Shown here: positions 1-5,704 of the stretch, piece by piece | How the letters are laid out: each line of letters opens with the position of its first letter | How positions within the stretch are numbered: the stretch's first letter is position 1 | Source of the DNA: Herpetosiphonaceae bacterium | GTDB lineage: Bacteria > Chloroflexota > Chloroflexia > Chloroflexales > Kallotenuaceae | NCBI GenBank assembly: GCA_030147335.1 | Contig: JASKZZ010000126.1 | Coordinates: 1 to 5,895 of the forward strand | DNA length: 5,895 nucleotides | Direction of reading: 5' to 3' | Made by a program: the position numbers and the translations under genes | Notes under the pieces: model-generated | What the model was told of the DNA's origin: nothing | Seen by the model: the letters and a program-made list of their open reading frames with translations, nothing else | Database searches by the model: none

Positions 1-1
1 A

Positions 2-862
2 TCGTATTTTTACCGCAACGGTGAGGGCGACGAGATATTGTTTGTCCATGAAGGCGAAGGTGTCCTTGAAACCATTTTCGGCAACGTACCGTATCGCCGA
101 GGCGACTACCTGTACCTTCCGATTGGTTGTACGTGGCGTCTCGTGCCCAGTGGCGGTGAGACACGACTGTTAGTGATCGAAACAACCGGCGAGATCACCA
201 CGCCACGTCGCTACCGCAACGAGCATGGGCAGCTGCTGGAACATTCGCCCTACTCCGAACGCGACTTCCGCGTACCGATGCAGCTTGAGCCACACGACGA
301 GCAAGGCGAATTTGAAGTACGCGTGCGTGCTCGGGGTCGATTGACGCGGCACATTCTTGATCACCACCCACTTGATGTTGTAGGTTGGGACGGGTTTTTG
401 TATCCCTATGCGTTCAACATCGAAGACTTTGAGCCGATCACGGGACGCATTCATCAACCGCCGCCGGTGCATCAAACCTTTCAAGGGCCGAACTTCGTAG
501 TATGCTCGTTCGTGCCGCGTTTGTTTGACTACCACCCGTTGAGCATTCCCGCGCCGTACAACCATTCAAACGTCGAAAGTGACGAGGTACTGTATTACGT
601 TGAAGGCAATTTCATGTCGCGGCGCGGCATTGAGGAAGCATCCATCACGCAGCATCCCGCCGGACTACCACACGGGCCGCATCCAGGAACGACCGAAGCC
701 AGTATCGGCAAGCAGGCGACTGAGGAGCTGGCAGTGATGATCGACACATTCAAGCCGTTGTATGTAACAAAGGAGGCGCTGCCTTACGAAGACCGCGCGT
801 ATCCGTTTAGCTGGACGCACGGCAAAGAAGAAGGACAATGGCGCGGCGAGCAGACCGACTAG
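2..862 (+). CDS. hmgA: Homogentisate 1,2-dioxygenase, 5' end outside window
   Basis: Fe(II)-dependent cytosolic enzyme that opens the ring of homogentisate with O2 to give maleylacetoacetate, in tyrosine/phenylalanine breakdown. The frame is open from base 2 to the TAG at 860-862, giving 286 visible residues. The short bacterial form is roughly 380-390 residues, so about 100 N-terminal residues are missing; the TTG at 38 is internal, because the cupin-like strands already run before it. Family marks are clear: PPPVHQTFQGPNFVVCSFVPR (bases 458-520; its His probably matches the active-site base of known enzymes), then the iron site HSNVESDE with His at 563-565 and Glu at 584-586, and LPHGPHPG with His at 671-673. 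All three expected metal ligands (His, Glu, His) are present, so nothing suggests decay. It is convergent with the next gene and shares a terminator with it. Confidence 0.93.
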   Translation, partial: SYFYRNGEGDEILFVHEGEGVLETIFGNVPYRRGDYLYLPIGCTWRLVPSGGETRLLVIETTGEITTPRRYRNEHGQLLEHSPYSERDFRVPMQLEPHDEQGEFEVRVRARGRLTRHILDHHPLDVVGWDGFLYPYAFNIEDFEPITGRIHQPPPVHQTFQGPNFVVCSFVPRLFDYHPLSIPAPYNHSNVESDEVLYYVEGNFMSRRGIEEASITQHPAGLPHGPHPGTTEASIGKQATEELAVMIDTFKPLYVTKEALPYEDRAYPFSWTHGKEEGQWRGEQTD

Positions 863-883
863 CACCATCACCTTTGACGGTGC
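862..883. other. Small hairpin overlapping the hmgA stop codon
   Basis: GCACC (862-866) pairs with GGTGC (879-883), and TCA pairs with TGA further in, around a 4-base loop. The one position that breaks the stem is A-C in plus-strand RNA but a G-U wobble in minus-strand RNA, so the full 9-bp stem forms better in a minus-strand transcript. No U-tract follows on either side. It may protect a 3' end or be chance. Confidence 0.25.
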
Positions 884-938
884 AGGTGGGTGAAGCGTTA
901 GCAGGATAAAAAAACGCCGACAAGGAGCCTGGAACAAA

Positions 939-968
939 CAGCGAGACGCCTCCGGAGGCGTCTCGCTG
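939..968. terminator. Bidirectional terminator between hmgA and the zinc-ribbon gene
   Basis: Perfect 15-bp inverted repeat: CAGCGAGACGCCTCC (939-953) and GGAGGCGTCTCGCTG (954-968), with CCGG at the tip. The plus-strand tail is CTGCTTTTG and the minus-strand tail reads TTTGTTCC. It lies between two convergent stop codons (862 and 990), where a shared intrinsic terminator is expected. The U-tracts are modest, but the stem is very stable. Confidence 0.8.
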
Positions 969-989
969 CTGCTTTTGTATCTGTAGATG

Positions 990-1472
990 TTATCGCCAGC
1001 GTTGGTTAATCAACACCGTCAGGCCCAACCAAAGCAACAGCAGCGGTATGGAAAAGCCAATCGAGAAGATCACAGCAAGGCCGACAAAAAACAGCAGGGG
1101 TTGCAGTCCTCTTGTATTGTGACCATCAGCATGTGCATTGAGATAGGCCGTAATGCCAATCAGCACAAGAATGCCAGGAAAGAGATTACGGGTTAGAAAT
1201 AATATACCAAGGCCAATCAACCATACAGCACCAATCGACTCTTTGTTGAAGCGGCGAACTGGCGCCATAGGCTGCACATTCATTTGCGGAGCGGTGACAG
1301 GCGCTGCGCTTGGCAACGTATAGCTCGGGACAACTGCGGAATCGAGCCGCGTTGTTGGGCCGATAGCAGGTGTTGTTTCCGACGTCACAACTGGGCTTTG
1401 GAAACTAGCTGCACAGTAGATACAGAACCTGGCGTCTCCTGGATTGGTACGTGCGCAATTTGGACAGTTCAT
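990..1472 (-). CDS. Zinc-ribbon membrane protein of unknown function
   Basis: 160 residues. The N-terminus holds a compact zinc ribbon: Cys3, Cys6, Cys17 and Cys20 (CPNC ... CIYC, spacing C-x2-C-x10-C-x2-C). A disordered Pro/Thr/Ala/Val linker follows (about residues 25-72). The C-terminal half is hydrophobic: segments near 80-93 and 97-111, a short polar turn (112-122), then 125-155, ending in the basic NQRWR. This resembles the small multi-pass domains joined to zinc ribbons in LiaI/LiaF-like or DUF5668-like proteins, a family guess only. The ATG at 1472 is chosen because an AAGGGAAG ribosome site lies just upstream and because the Cys motif starts directly after it; the open frame continues upstream to 1880, but only as antisense of the neighbouring CYTH gene. 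It is divergent from that gene with 171 bp between them. No clear promoter is seen. The substrate or partner is unknown. Confidence 0.82.
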   Translation of the reverse strand: MNCPNCARTNPGDARFCIYCAASFQSPVVTSETTPAIGPTTRLDSAVVPSYTLPSAAPVTAPQMNVQPMAPVRRFNKESIGAVWLIGLGILFLTRNLFPGILVLIGITAYLNAHADGHNTRGLQPLLFFVGLAVIFSIGFSIPLLLLWLGLTVLINQRWR

Positions 1473-1500
1473 GTTATCTTCCCTTCGGCAGTTGCCCGCG

Positions 1501-1539
1501 CGATACTTGTTTACAGCTAGGTATCCATGATACGTATCG
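1501..1539. promoter_or_regulatory. Cluster of GATAC/GTATC half-sites in a divergent region
   Basis: Within 39 bases the pentamer GATAC or its complement GTATC occurs four times: 1502-1506, 1521-1525, 1529-1533 and 1534-1538. The last two form the perfect 10-bp palindrome GATACGTATC (1529-1538). CGATAC (1501-1506) and GTATCG (1534-1539) also form an outer inverted pair. The cluster lies between the zinc-ribbon gene and the CYTH gene, a usual place for an operator serving both. No regulator is identified. Confidence 0.35.
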
Positions 1540-1613
1540 GGCTGGCCAAATGTTGCAGGCGCTGCTCGGCAACGATCATGCTGTGAAGACGCTGATGATG
1601 CGAGTATGAAAAC

Positions 1614-1619
1614 TATACA
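1614..1619 (+). promoter_or_regulatory. Possible -10 element for the CYTH gene
   Basis: TATACA lies 24 bases before the ATG at 1644. A start near 1626 would leave a leader of about 18 bases that still contains the ribosome site. The -35 is poor: CTGATG at 1592-1597 with a 16-base spacer matches only TGA of the consensus. Weak call. Confidence 0.25.
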
Positions 1620-1643
1620 ACTGTCTGAAATGAGGTTGGATCC

Positions 1644-2261
1644 ATGGAAATTGAAGCAAAGCTTACACTGAACGCGCCAACCGATGCAGCACAAATAGAA
1701 GCGCTGGATTGGACGCCCTATCAGCTTGGCACGGGTCACGAGGTGCAGCAGCATGATACGTTCTTCGACACGCCGGAGCTTGCGCTTAGCCGGACGCGTC
1801 ATGCAGTTCGGCTGCGTCAAGGCGGAACAACAACCGTTGTGACGCTCAAAGGACCAGGCAAGGTCGAAGGCGGCGTTCACGAGCGCGAAGAACTGGAGCT
1901 ACCAACGGCGGGAAATACACCCGAACAATGGCCGTCTGCGATACAAACACGGTTGCAGCAGTTGATCGGAACACAATCAATGCAGCCGCTGCTGGAAGTT
2001 CGCAACCATCGACGCACATGGCCGCTGCTACAAGGCACCCGGACAATCGGCGAGGTCGCGCTGGATGAGGGCAGCATTGTCGCGGCAGGGAGGGAAGAGC
2101 CGATGCATGAGCTGGAAATTGAGCTTAAGGGCGGCAACCTTGATGATCTAACAATGTTGATAGGCATGCTTCGACAGCAGCTGCCGGCCGAGCCGGAAGA
2201 TCGTTCCAAGTTTGCGCGTGGGCTTGCACTGCTCGGAATCGACACGTCCAACGCTTCGTAG
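1644..2261 (+). CDS. CYTH-domain protein (triphosphate tunnel metalloenzyme family)
   Basis: 205 residues, a single CYTH domain spanning nearly the whole protein. CYTH enzymes form an eight-stranded tunnel and use Mg or Mn to hydrolyse a phosphate from triphosphates: inorganic triphosphate, thiamine triphosphate or, in adenylate cyclases, ATP. The signature ExExK is present at the start (Glu2, Glu4, Lys6). Other expected tunnel residues can be seen: FFDTP (40-44), RLR (56-58), TLK (67-69), EREELE (80-85), LEVRNHRR (117-124), GEVALDEG (136-143), ELEIELKG (156-163) and DRSKF (186-190). All acidic and basic positions look intact, so activity is likely; simple triphosphatase is the best guess, but the substrate is inferred. 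The start is firm: GAGG at 1632-1635 with an 8-base spacer, and ExExK immediately after. The CHAD gene lies 70 bp downstream on the same strand. CYTH and CHAD are fused in E. coli YgiF but separate here. Confidence 0.9.
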   Translation: MEIEAKLTLNAPTDAAQIEALDWTPYQLGTGHEVQQHDTFFDTPELALSRTRHAVRLRQGGTTTVVTLKGPGKVEGGVHEREELELPTAGNTPEQWPSAIQTRLQQLIGTQSMQPLLEVRNHRRTWPLLQGTRTIGEVALDEGSIVAAGREEPMHELEIELKGGNLDDLTMLIGMLRQQLPAEPEDRSKFARGLALLGIDTSNAS

Positions 2262-2277
2262 GCGCGTACCAAAAGCT

Positions 2278-2310
2278 ACCGCTGCCAACCATGATGTTCG
2301 CGGCAGCGGT
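2278..2310 (+). terminator. Hairpin between CYTH and CHAD genes, terminator or attenuator
   Basis: ACCGCTGCC (2278-2286) pairs perfectly with GGCAGCGGT (2302-2310), a 9-bp GC-rich stem. An inner AAC/GTT pair (2287-2289 with 2296-2298) can extend it. The tail is TTATTCAATA, only partly U-rich. The CHAD ribosome site begins about 12 bases later, so it could partly end transcription after CYTH, or act as an RNA stabiliser or processing site within a two-gene message. Confidence 0.5.
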
Positions 2311-2331
2311 TTATTCAATATGGAGAATCTA

Positions 2332-3405
2332 ATGGCTAAAAAACGCCAATCCCCAGCTGTACTGCCTGAACTCCCACCTGAAGTTGCCATATCTGCTGAA
2401 CAAGGACAATTTGCCGGCAGCGATCTGCTCGCGGAGGCGGGACGGCGAGTCATGGCGCAGCACACCAAAAAGCTGTATGGACATTTGCCGGGCGTTCTAC
2501 TCGGCGACGATCCCCACGATATTCATCAGATGCGAGTTGCAACAAGACGTTTGCGGGCAAGTCTGCAAGCCACATCGGCTGCCTATCGTCCCGAGCTGGT
2601 CATTACCCTACGACGGCATCTACGAAAGCTGGCACGAGTGCTGGGCGAGGTGCGTGACCGTGATGTGCTGCTGATACGATTACGCAAAGACGCGAAAAAG
2701 CTCGCCCGCGAAGCCGGCAAATCGCTGGAAAACCAGCAAGCGGAACCGCAGCAAGACGAGCTACAGGTAGTGATCGAGCGGCTGCAAGACGAGCGAGCGG
2801 CTGCGCATGTCGAGCTTGTCGAAGAGTTGAACCGCAAGCGAACGACGCGTCTTCTGAACGAGCTCAACCAGTTTTTGACCCGTCCGCTACAGGAGGTGCA
2901 AGCCGACGATAACGGGCTGCCACTGCTGGTTCATCATTATGCAGGAAGCGCGCTATGGCGTGAGTATGAGGCAGTGCGACGCTTTGAAACAATTATTTTG
3001 GATGCGTCATCCGAGCAACTGCACGATCTGAGAATTGCTTGTAAGTATTTGCGCTACACGCTGGAGCTATTCGAGCCTGCATTGGGTGAAGATGCCCAGG
3101 GCGTGCTAAAGCAGGTTACGGCGATGCAGGAGCATTTAGGTAACGTCCATGATACCGATGTAGCGCTCCAATATCTCCAGGCGGCACATTCGACTCACAC
3201 ACAACCGCCAACGACCACAAATCGCTCAAACGGCGCGGCGGCGGAGACAGCCGAGAACGAAGCACAATCTTCACGAATCGGCCAATATATCGATATGCGG
3301 ATTGGTGAGCGCAGTGAGCTAATAGGCAGCGTCCAGCCTCTTTGGCAGCAGCTTGTCGATCAAAACATTCGCACAACGATCGCTCGAATGATCAGCGCTT
3401 TGTAG
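2332..3405 (+). CDS. CHAD-domain protein, predicted polyphosphate-binding
   Basis: 357 residues, largely helical. CHAD (conserved histidine alpha-helical domain) proteins bind polyphosphate through basic, His-rich helices and can associate with polyphosphate granules. Two half-repeats are visible. The first has HDIHQMRVATRRLRASL (62-78; His62, His65, Arg68, Arg72, Arg73) and LGEVRDRDV (104-112). The second has LHDLRIACKYLRYTLELF starting at 230 (His231, Arg234, Lys238, Arg241) and LGNVHDTDV further on. Between them, about 115-170, lies a highly charged, probably coiled-coil stretch. A low-complexity Thr/Asn/Ala linker (284-315) precedes a final helix. The residues before about 28 are Pro-rich and probably disordered. 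ATG 2332 is chosen because GGAG (2322-2325) sits 6 bases before it; ATG 2320 has no such site, and upstream codons overlap CYTH. It lies downstream of CYTH in the same direction and convergent with ppx. Confidence 0.9.
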   Translation: MAKKRQSPAVLPELPPEVAISAEQGQFAGSDLLAEAGRRVMAQHTKKLYGHLPGVLLGDDPHDIHQMRVATRRLRASLQATSAAYRPELVITLRRHLRKLARVLGEVRDRDVLLIRLRKDAKKLAREAGKSLENQQAEPQQDELQVVIERLQDERAAAHVELVEELNRKRTTRLLNELNQFLTRPLQEVQADDNGLPLLVHHYAGSALWREYEAVRRFETIILDASSEQLHDLRIACKYLRYTLELFEPALGEDAQGVLKQVTAMQEHLGNVHDTDVALQYLQAAHSTHTQPPTTTNRSNGAAAETAENEAQSSRIGQYIDMRIGERSELIGSVQPLWQQLVDQNIRTTIARMISAL

Positions 3406-3444
3406 GCTAGCACTCGCAAGCCCTTTCGGTCAGACACCAGCAAG

Positions 3445-3471
3445 AGACGCTTCACTCAGCCTGAAGCGTCT
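3445..3471. terminator. Terminator between convergent CHAD and ppx genes
   Basis: AGACGCTTCA (3445-3454) pairs with TGAAGCGTCT (3462-3471), a perfect 10-bp stem with a 7-base loop. The plus-strand tail TCTTCTTCCC is pyrimidine-rich, so it best serves the CHAD transcript. The minus-strand tail, CTTGCTGG, is not U-rich, so ppx termination here is less certain, although the hairpin begins only 9 bases beyond the ppx stop. Confidence 0.7.
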
Positions 3472-3479
3472 TCTTCCCA

Positions 3480-5033
3480 TCATGCTTGCTCAATCACCAC
3501 ATTGACACCAAAGGCTTTGCGAAACAGTGCCGCGCGTCGATTAGCATCCCAGATCTCAAGCGAGGCGTCGCCGATAGTCTCTGCCACGATCCGCACGTCG
3601 CCGTTGATAATGCACCGCACATTGCTGACCACCTGACTTTTGGAACGCTCTAGATACTCGGCGATACGCAGCAGCGCGGCCAAACGCGCAACACGCCCCT
3701 CATCGTCCGACAGCACGCCCCGCAGCTCACGAACATCAACCGAGCCTTTGCGGTGGTAGCGCGCCAGCAACGCGATAATCGCCAGCTCACGGTGGTTATA
3801 GCCAGGCATGGCCGAATTGAGGATGATATAGGCTGAATGCTTGTGGTGATCATAGTAGTTTACGTCAACGCCGATGTCATGCAGCGTTGCGGCGGCAGAC
3901 AATAACTCACGTTCCCATGGGCCATAGCGGTGGAGCGTTTGGAGTTGATCAAACATTTGCAGCGCTAACTCGCGTACCTTGGCCACATGAATATGCTGAT
4001 AGTTATACGCACGGGCCAGATTTTCAACGGCAAATTCACGGAGATGAGGAATGATCGGTGGATTGAGACCTGGTAGAAATTGCTCGTAGAAAACGCCTTC
4101 ACGCAGCCCTTGACCACTCACTTCGACACTATCGGCCTTGCTGTGACGCATCATTTGCCGTAACACCAACGCTCCTGCCAAAATCACATCAGCGCGCTCG
4201 TCATTGAGGCCAGGCAGGTCAAGCCGCTCCTTGACGGTTCTTCGCCGCAGCTCGTCACAGATCGCATCGACCCGTTCGCGGCGGAGCTGATAGCCGTGGA
4301 GCAGACCAAGTGGATAGCTTTGCAGCTTTTGGTCGATATTCGCGATGTTGCGGATCGTTCCGCCAAGACCGACAAGTTGCATCGAGCCTGAGAGCTTGAA
4401 CCAGTCAAGCGCCTTAAGCGTTTCGTCGAGATGACGTTCAAGCGCCTGCCACTCGCCTTTTGTTGGCGGATCCGACCGAAAGAAGCGTTCGGTCATACGA
4501 ACGGCTCCGAGTGGAGCGCTCATCGCCCGCACAAAGCCACGACCTCGCACCAGGCTTACCTGCGCCGATCCACCACCAATGTCAAGAATAAAGCCATCCC
4601 GCACCGATAAGCTATTCAGCACGGCTAGATAGCCGTAGTACGCTTCTTCCTCGCCGCTGACCACGCGAAACCGAACATCGGTCTCTTTCATGATACGATG
4701 CAGCACATCGGCCTGATTGATTGCATCGCGCATAGCACTGGTAGCAATCCCAATAACGCGTGGCACATCGAGCGCCTTAGCGAGCGCTGAGAACATCCGA
4801 ATCGCTTTGACCGCGCGCTCGACCGGAACCGGCTGCAAAATGTCGCTATCGCCAGCACCCTCGATCAGCCGCACCGTTTCTTTGATTTCGTCGATCAGCT
4901 TGAACGCATAATGCGGTTGGTAGGCCATGATGATCAGGCGGGTTGTGTTTGAGCCAAGATCGACAACACCAATCCGCTGCATCGACGTGCCGAATTGCCC
5001 TATGACGTGTGGCTCGCTGTTACGTTCACTCAT
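3480..5033 (-). CDS. ppx: Ppx/GppA-family phosphatase with HD-type C-terminal domain
   Basis: 517 residues, the usual length of long Ppx/GppA proteins. These cytosolic enzymes remove terminal phosphates from polyphosphate (Ppx) or convert pppGpp to ppGpp (GppA). The ASKHA ATPase fold motifs are complete: GVVDLGSNTTRLI (22-34), GIATSAMRDA (95-104), VVSGEEEAYYGYLA (124-137, catalytic Glu probably Glu129), LDIGGGSAQ (150-158) and VGLGGTIRNIA (221-231). The C-terminal part carries an HD-like domain with LHDIGVDVNYYDHHKHSAY (His385-Asp386) and a conserved ARYHRKG. Polyphosphatase is preferred because CYTH and CHAD genes are adjacent, but sequence alone does not exclude pppGpp. The ATG at 5033 shares its A with the TGA of the small gene upstream; the GTG at 5036 would give a four-base overlap and one extra residue. 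No good ribosome site precedes either, which fits translational coupling. Met18 (MQRIGVVDLGSN) is a third possible start. Confidence 0.9.
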   Translation of the reverse strand: MSERNSEPHVIGQFGTSMQRIGVVDLGSNTTRLIIMAYQPHYAFKLIDEIKETVRLIEGAGDSDILQPVPVERAVKAIRMFSALAKALDVPRVIGIATSAMRDAINQADVLHRIMKETDVRFRVVSGEEEAYYGYLAVLNSLSVRDGFILDIGGGSAQVSLVRGRGFVRAMSAPLGAVRMTERFFRSDPPTKGEWQALERHLDETLKALDWFKLSGSMQLVGLGGTIRNIANIDQKLQSYPLGLLHGYQLRRERVDAICDELRRRTVKERLDLPGLNDERADVILAGALVLRQMMRHSKADSVEVSGQGLREGVFYEQFLPGLNPPIIPHLREFAVENLARAYNYQHIHVAKVRELALQMFDQLQTLHRYGPWERELLSAAATLHDIGVDVNYYDHHKHSAYIILNSAMPGYNHRELAIIALLARYHRKGSVDVRELRGVLSDDEGRVARLAALLRIAEYLERSKSQVVSNVRCIINGDVRIVAETIGDASLEIWDANRRAALFRKAFGVNVVIEQA

Positions 5034-5176
5034 CACGAGAGCTGCTGCCGATCCAGGCTGGCAGCAATGTCGCGGTACATGTCACCGCGATCGCGCGCAA
5101 CAGCAAGTTCGCGTCGCAGTCGGATAATATAAAGTAGTGCGATGGCAAAGGCGACAGTGCTGACAAGACGAGTCAT
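5033..5176 (-). CDS. 47-aa single-pass membrane protein overlapping ppx
   Basis: Short gene, not recognised as a named family. It begins MTRLVSTVAFAIALLYIIRL: one hydrophobic helix at about residues 4-18, then a strongly basic stop (Arg19, Arg21, Arg22) and a charged, probably helical tail ending LDRQQLS. The topology by the positive-inside rule is N-terminus outside and tail in the cytoplasm. Support for reality: GGGGAG (5183-5188) sits 6 bases before the ATG, a TACAAT -10 lies upstream, and the TGA stop (5035-5033) overlaps the ATG of ppx by one base, a classic coupling arrangement. The frame is free of stops from ATG to that overlap and lies entirely outside other genes. The tail could tether or regulate the phosphatase at the membrane, which is inference only. 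Confidence 0.72.
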   Translation of the reverse strand: MTRLVSTVAFAIALLYIIRLRRELAVARDRGDMYRDIAASLDRQQLS

Positions 5177-5208
5177 GAAACGCTCCCCAAGATTGTTATC
5201 TTTGCGAG

Positions 5209-5238
5209 ATTGTAGCTGAGGAAGGTTGTGTGATGCAA
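5209..5238 (-). promoter_or_regulatory. Candidate sigma70 promoter for the small membrane gene and ppx
   Basis: Read on the minus strand, TACAAT (5214-5209, 5 of 6 consensus bases) is preceded by an 18-base spacer and TTGCAT (5238-5233, 3 of 6). The expected start near 5202 gives a leader of about 26 bases carrying the GGGGAG ribosome site. The -10 is good and the -35 is weak. Confidence 0.5.
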
Positions 5239-5270
5239 ACCGGTGTATCAGTGAGGCATTGAATAATCCG

Positions 5271-5306
5271 ATAAAAAAATACCTGCGTAGCTATATTTTA
5301 CACAGG
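5271..5306 (-). terminator. Second terminator downstream of the tRNA pair
   Basis: On the minus strand, CCTGTGTA (5306-5299) pairs with TACGCAGG (5289-5282), 8 bp with one U-G pair and a 9-base loop, followed by the strong U-tract TATTTTTTTAT (5281-5271). It lies just after the palindrome at 5321-5350 and before the promoter of the next gene, so it acts as a backup that keeps tRNA transcription out of the ppx unit. Confidence 0.75.
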
Positions 5307-5320
5307 CGCTCACAAATTAA

Positions 5321-5350
5321 AACGGTCAGAGGTTTAAACCTCTGACCGTT
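5321..5350 (-). terminator. First terminator of the tRNA pair
   Basis: Perfect palindrome with 15-base arms centred between 5335 and 5336: AACGGTCAGAGG, TTTAAA, CCTCTGACCGTT. On the minus strand the stem ends CCGTT and runs into TTAATTTG, a U-rich tail. It starts 3 bases after the encoded CCA of tRNA-Ala(GGC). Confidence 0.85.
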
Positions 5351-5353
5351 GTT

Positions 5354-5429
5354 TGGTGGAGCTGAGGGGACTCGAACCCCTTACCTCAACACTGCCAGTG
5401 TTGCGCTCTCCCAGCTGAGCTACAGCCCC
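5354..5429 (-). tRNA. tRNA-Ala, anticodon GGC, with encoded CCA
   Basis: A full cloverleaf folds on the minus strand. The acceptor arm GGGGCTG pairs with CAGCTCC and contains the G3-U70 pair that marks alanine tRNAs. The D arm is GCTC/GAGC. The anticodon stem CAACA/TGTTG encloses the loop CTGGCAG, anticodon GGC (reads GCC and GCU). The T arm is AGGGG/CCCCT with loop TTCGAGT. The mature body is 73 bases (5429-5357), the discriminator is A, and CCA is encoded at 5356-5354. It is the second gene of the pair, 16 AT-rich bases after the other. Confidence 0.97.
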
Positions 5430-5445
5430 AAAATGTAAAGCTTTT

Positions 5446-5521
<76 letters not shown>

Positions 5522-5533
5522 ATCAGCGCACGG

Positions 5534-5562
5534 AGTATAGCACGAGCAGGGGTGAATGTCAA
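5534..5562 (-). promoter_or_regulatory. Near-consensus sigma70 promoter for the tRNA pair
   Basis: On the minus strand a perfect -35 TTGACA (5562-5557) is followed by a 17-base spacer and -10 TATACT (5539-5534, 4 of 6). The expected start, about 7 bases further, leaves only a few leader bases before the tRNA-Ala(CGC) 5' end at 5521. The strength and spacing are typical of stable-RNA promoters. No GC-rich stringent discriminator is obvious beyond CCGTGCG just after the -10. Confidence 0.85.
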
Positions 5563-5571
5563 ACGAAACGA

Positions 5572-5606
5572 GCTGATGGTACGGGAAAAACACCCGTTTT
5601 ATCAGC
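5572..5606. other. Inverted repeat between two back-to-back promoters
   Basis: GCTGAT (5572-5577) pairs with ATCAGC (5601-5606), and inside it ACGGG (5581-5585) pairs with CCCGT (5593-5597) around a 7-base A-rich loop. In plus-strand RNA two G-U pairs partly bridge the gap between the two stems. No U-tract follows on either strand, so it is not a good terminator. It lies between the tRNA promoter and the possible lipoprotein promoter, so an operator is conceivable. Confidence 0.3.
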
Positions 5607-5704
5607 AGCTTGACGGCACTTACGGATTGCTCTACGATCATGCAACGGCCTCAAATCGGATGCGCGGCTACAATCACAACCACGGCGCGCTGCTTGCAAG
5701 TTAA
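5576..5704 (+). CDS. Doubtful 42-aa ORF upstream of the lipoprotein gene
   Basis: ATG at 5576 to TAA at 5702-5704. The product, not recognised, is rich in Tyr, His and Asn (for example YGLLYDHATASNRMRGYNHN) with no membrane segment. Against it: the ribosome site is poor (only GAG, 3 bases before the ATG), it covers the inverted repeat, and the possible lipoprotein promoter lies inside it. In favour: the composition looks protein-like, and it fills the only otherwise empty stretch. The frame stays open upstream through a GTG at 5552. It could be a degraded gene end or chance. Confidence 0.22.
   Translation: MVREKHPFYQQLDGTYGLLYDHATASNRMRGYNHNHGALLAS
5610..5638 (+). promoter_or_regulatory. Possible sigma70 promoter for the lipoprotein gene
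   Basis: TTGACG (5610-5615, 5 of 6) and TACGAT (5633-5638, 4 of 6) are separated by exactly 17 bases. A start near 5645 would give a leader of about 90 bases before the ATG at 5734. It runs back-to-back with the tRNA promoter. Confidence 0.4.

Noticed and set aside
1527..1586. A 19-codon plus-strand ORF that might be a leader peptide before CYTH
   Set aside because: It overlaps the half-site cluster, has only AGG as a ribosome site, and lies upstream of the best -10 candidate.
1473..1880. N-terminal extension of the zinc-ribbon frame to 296 residues
   Set aside because: It is antisense to the CYTH gene, its composition is unlike a protein, and the ribosome site plus Cys motif at 1472 mark the true start.
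2212..2331. Longer CHAD starts, at 2212 inside CYTH or at ATG 2320
   Set aside because: The 2212 start overlaps CYTH by 50 bases and crosses the hairpin; 2320 has no ribosome site, while GGAG sits correctly before ATG 2332.
1846..2468. Several minus-strand frames of 66-131 codons across CYTH and the CHAD start
   Set aside because: Ser/Arg-rich shadows of the plus-strand genes without ribosome sites or recognisable motifs.
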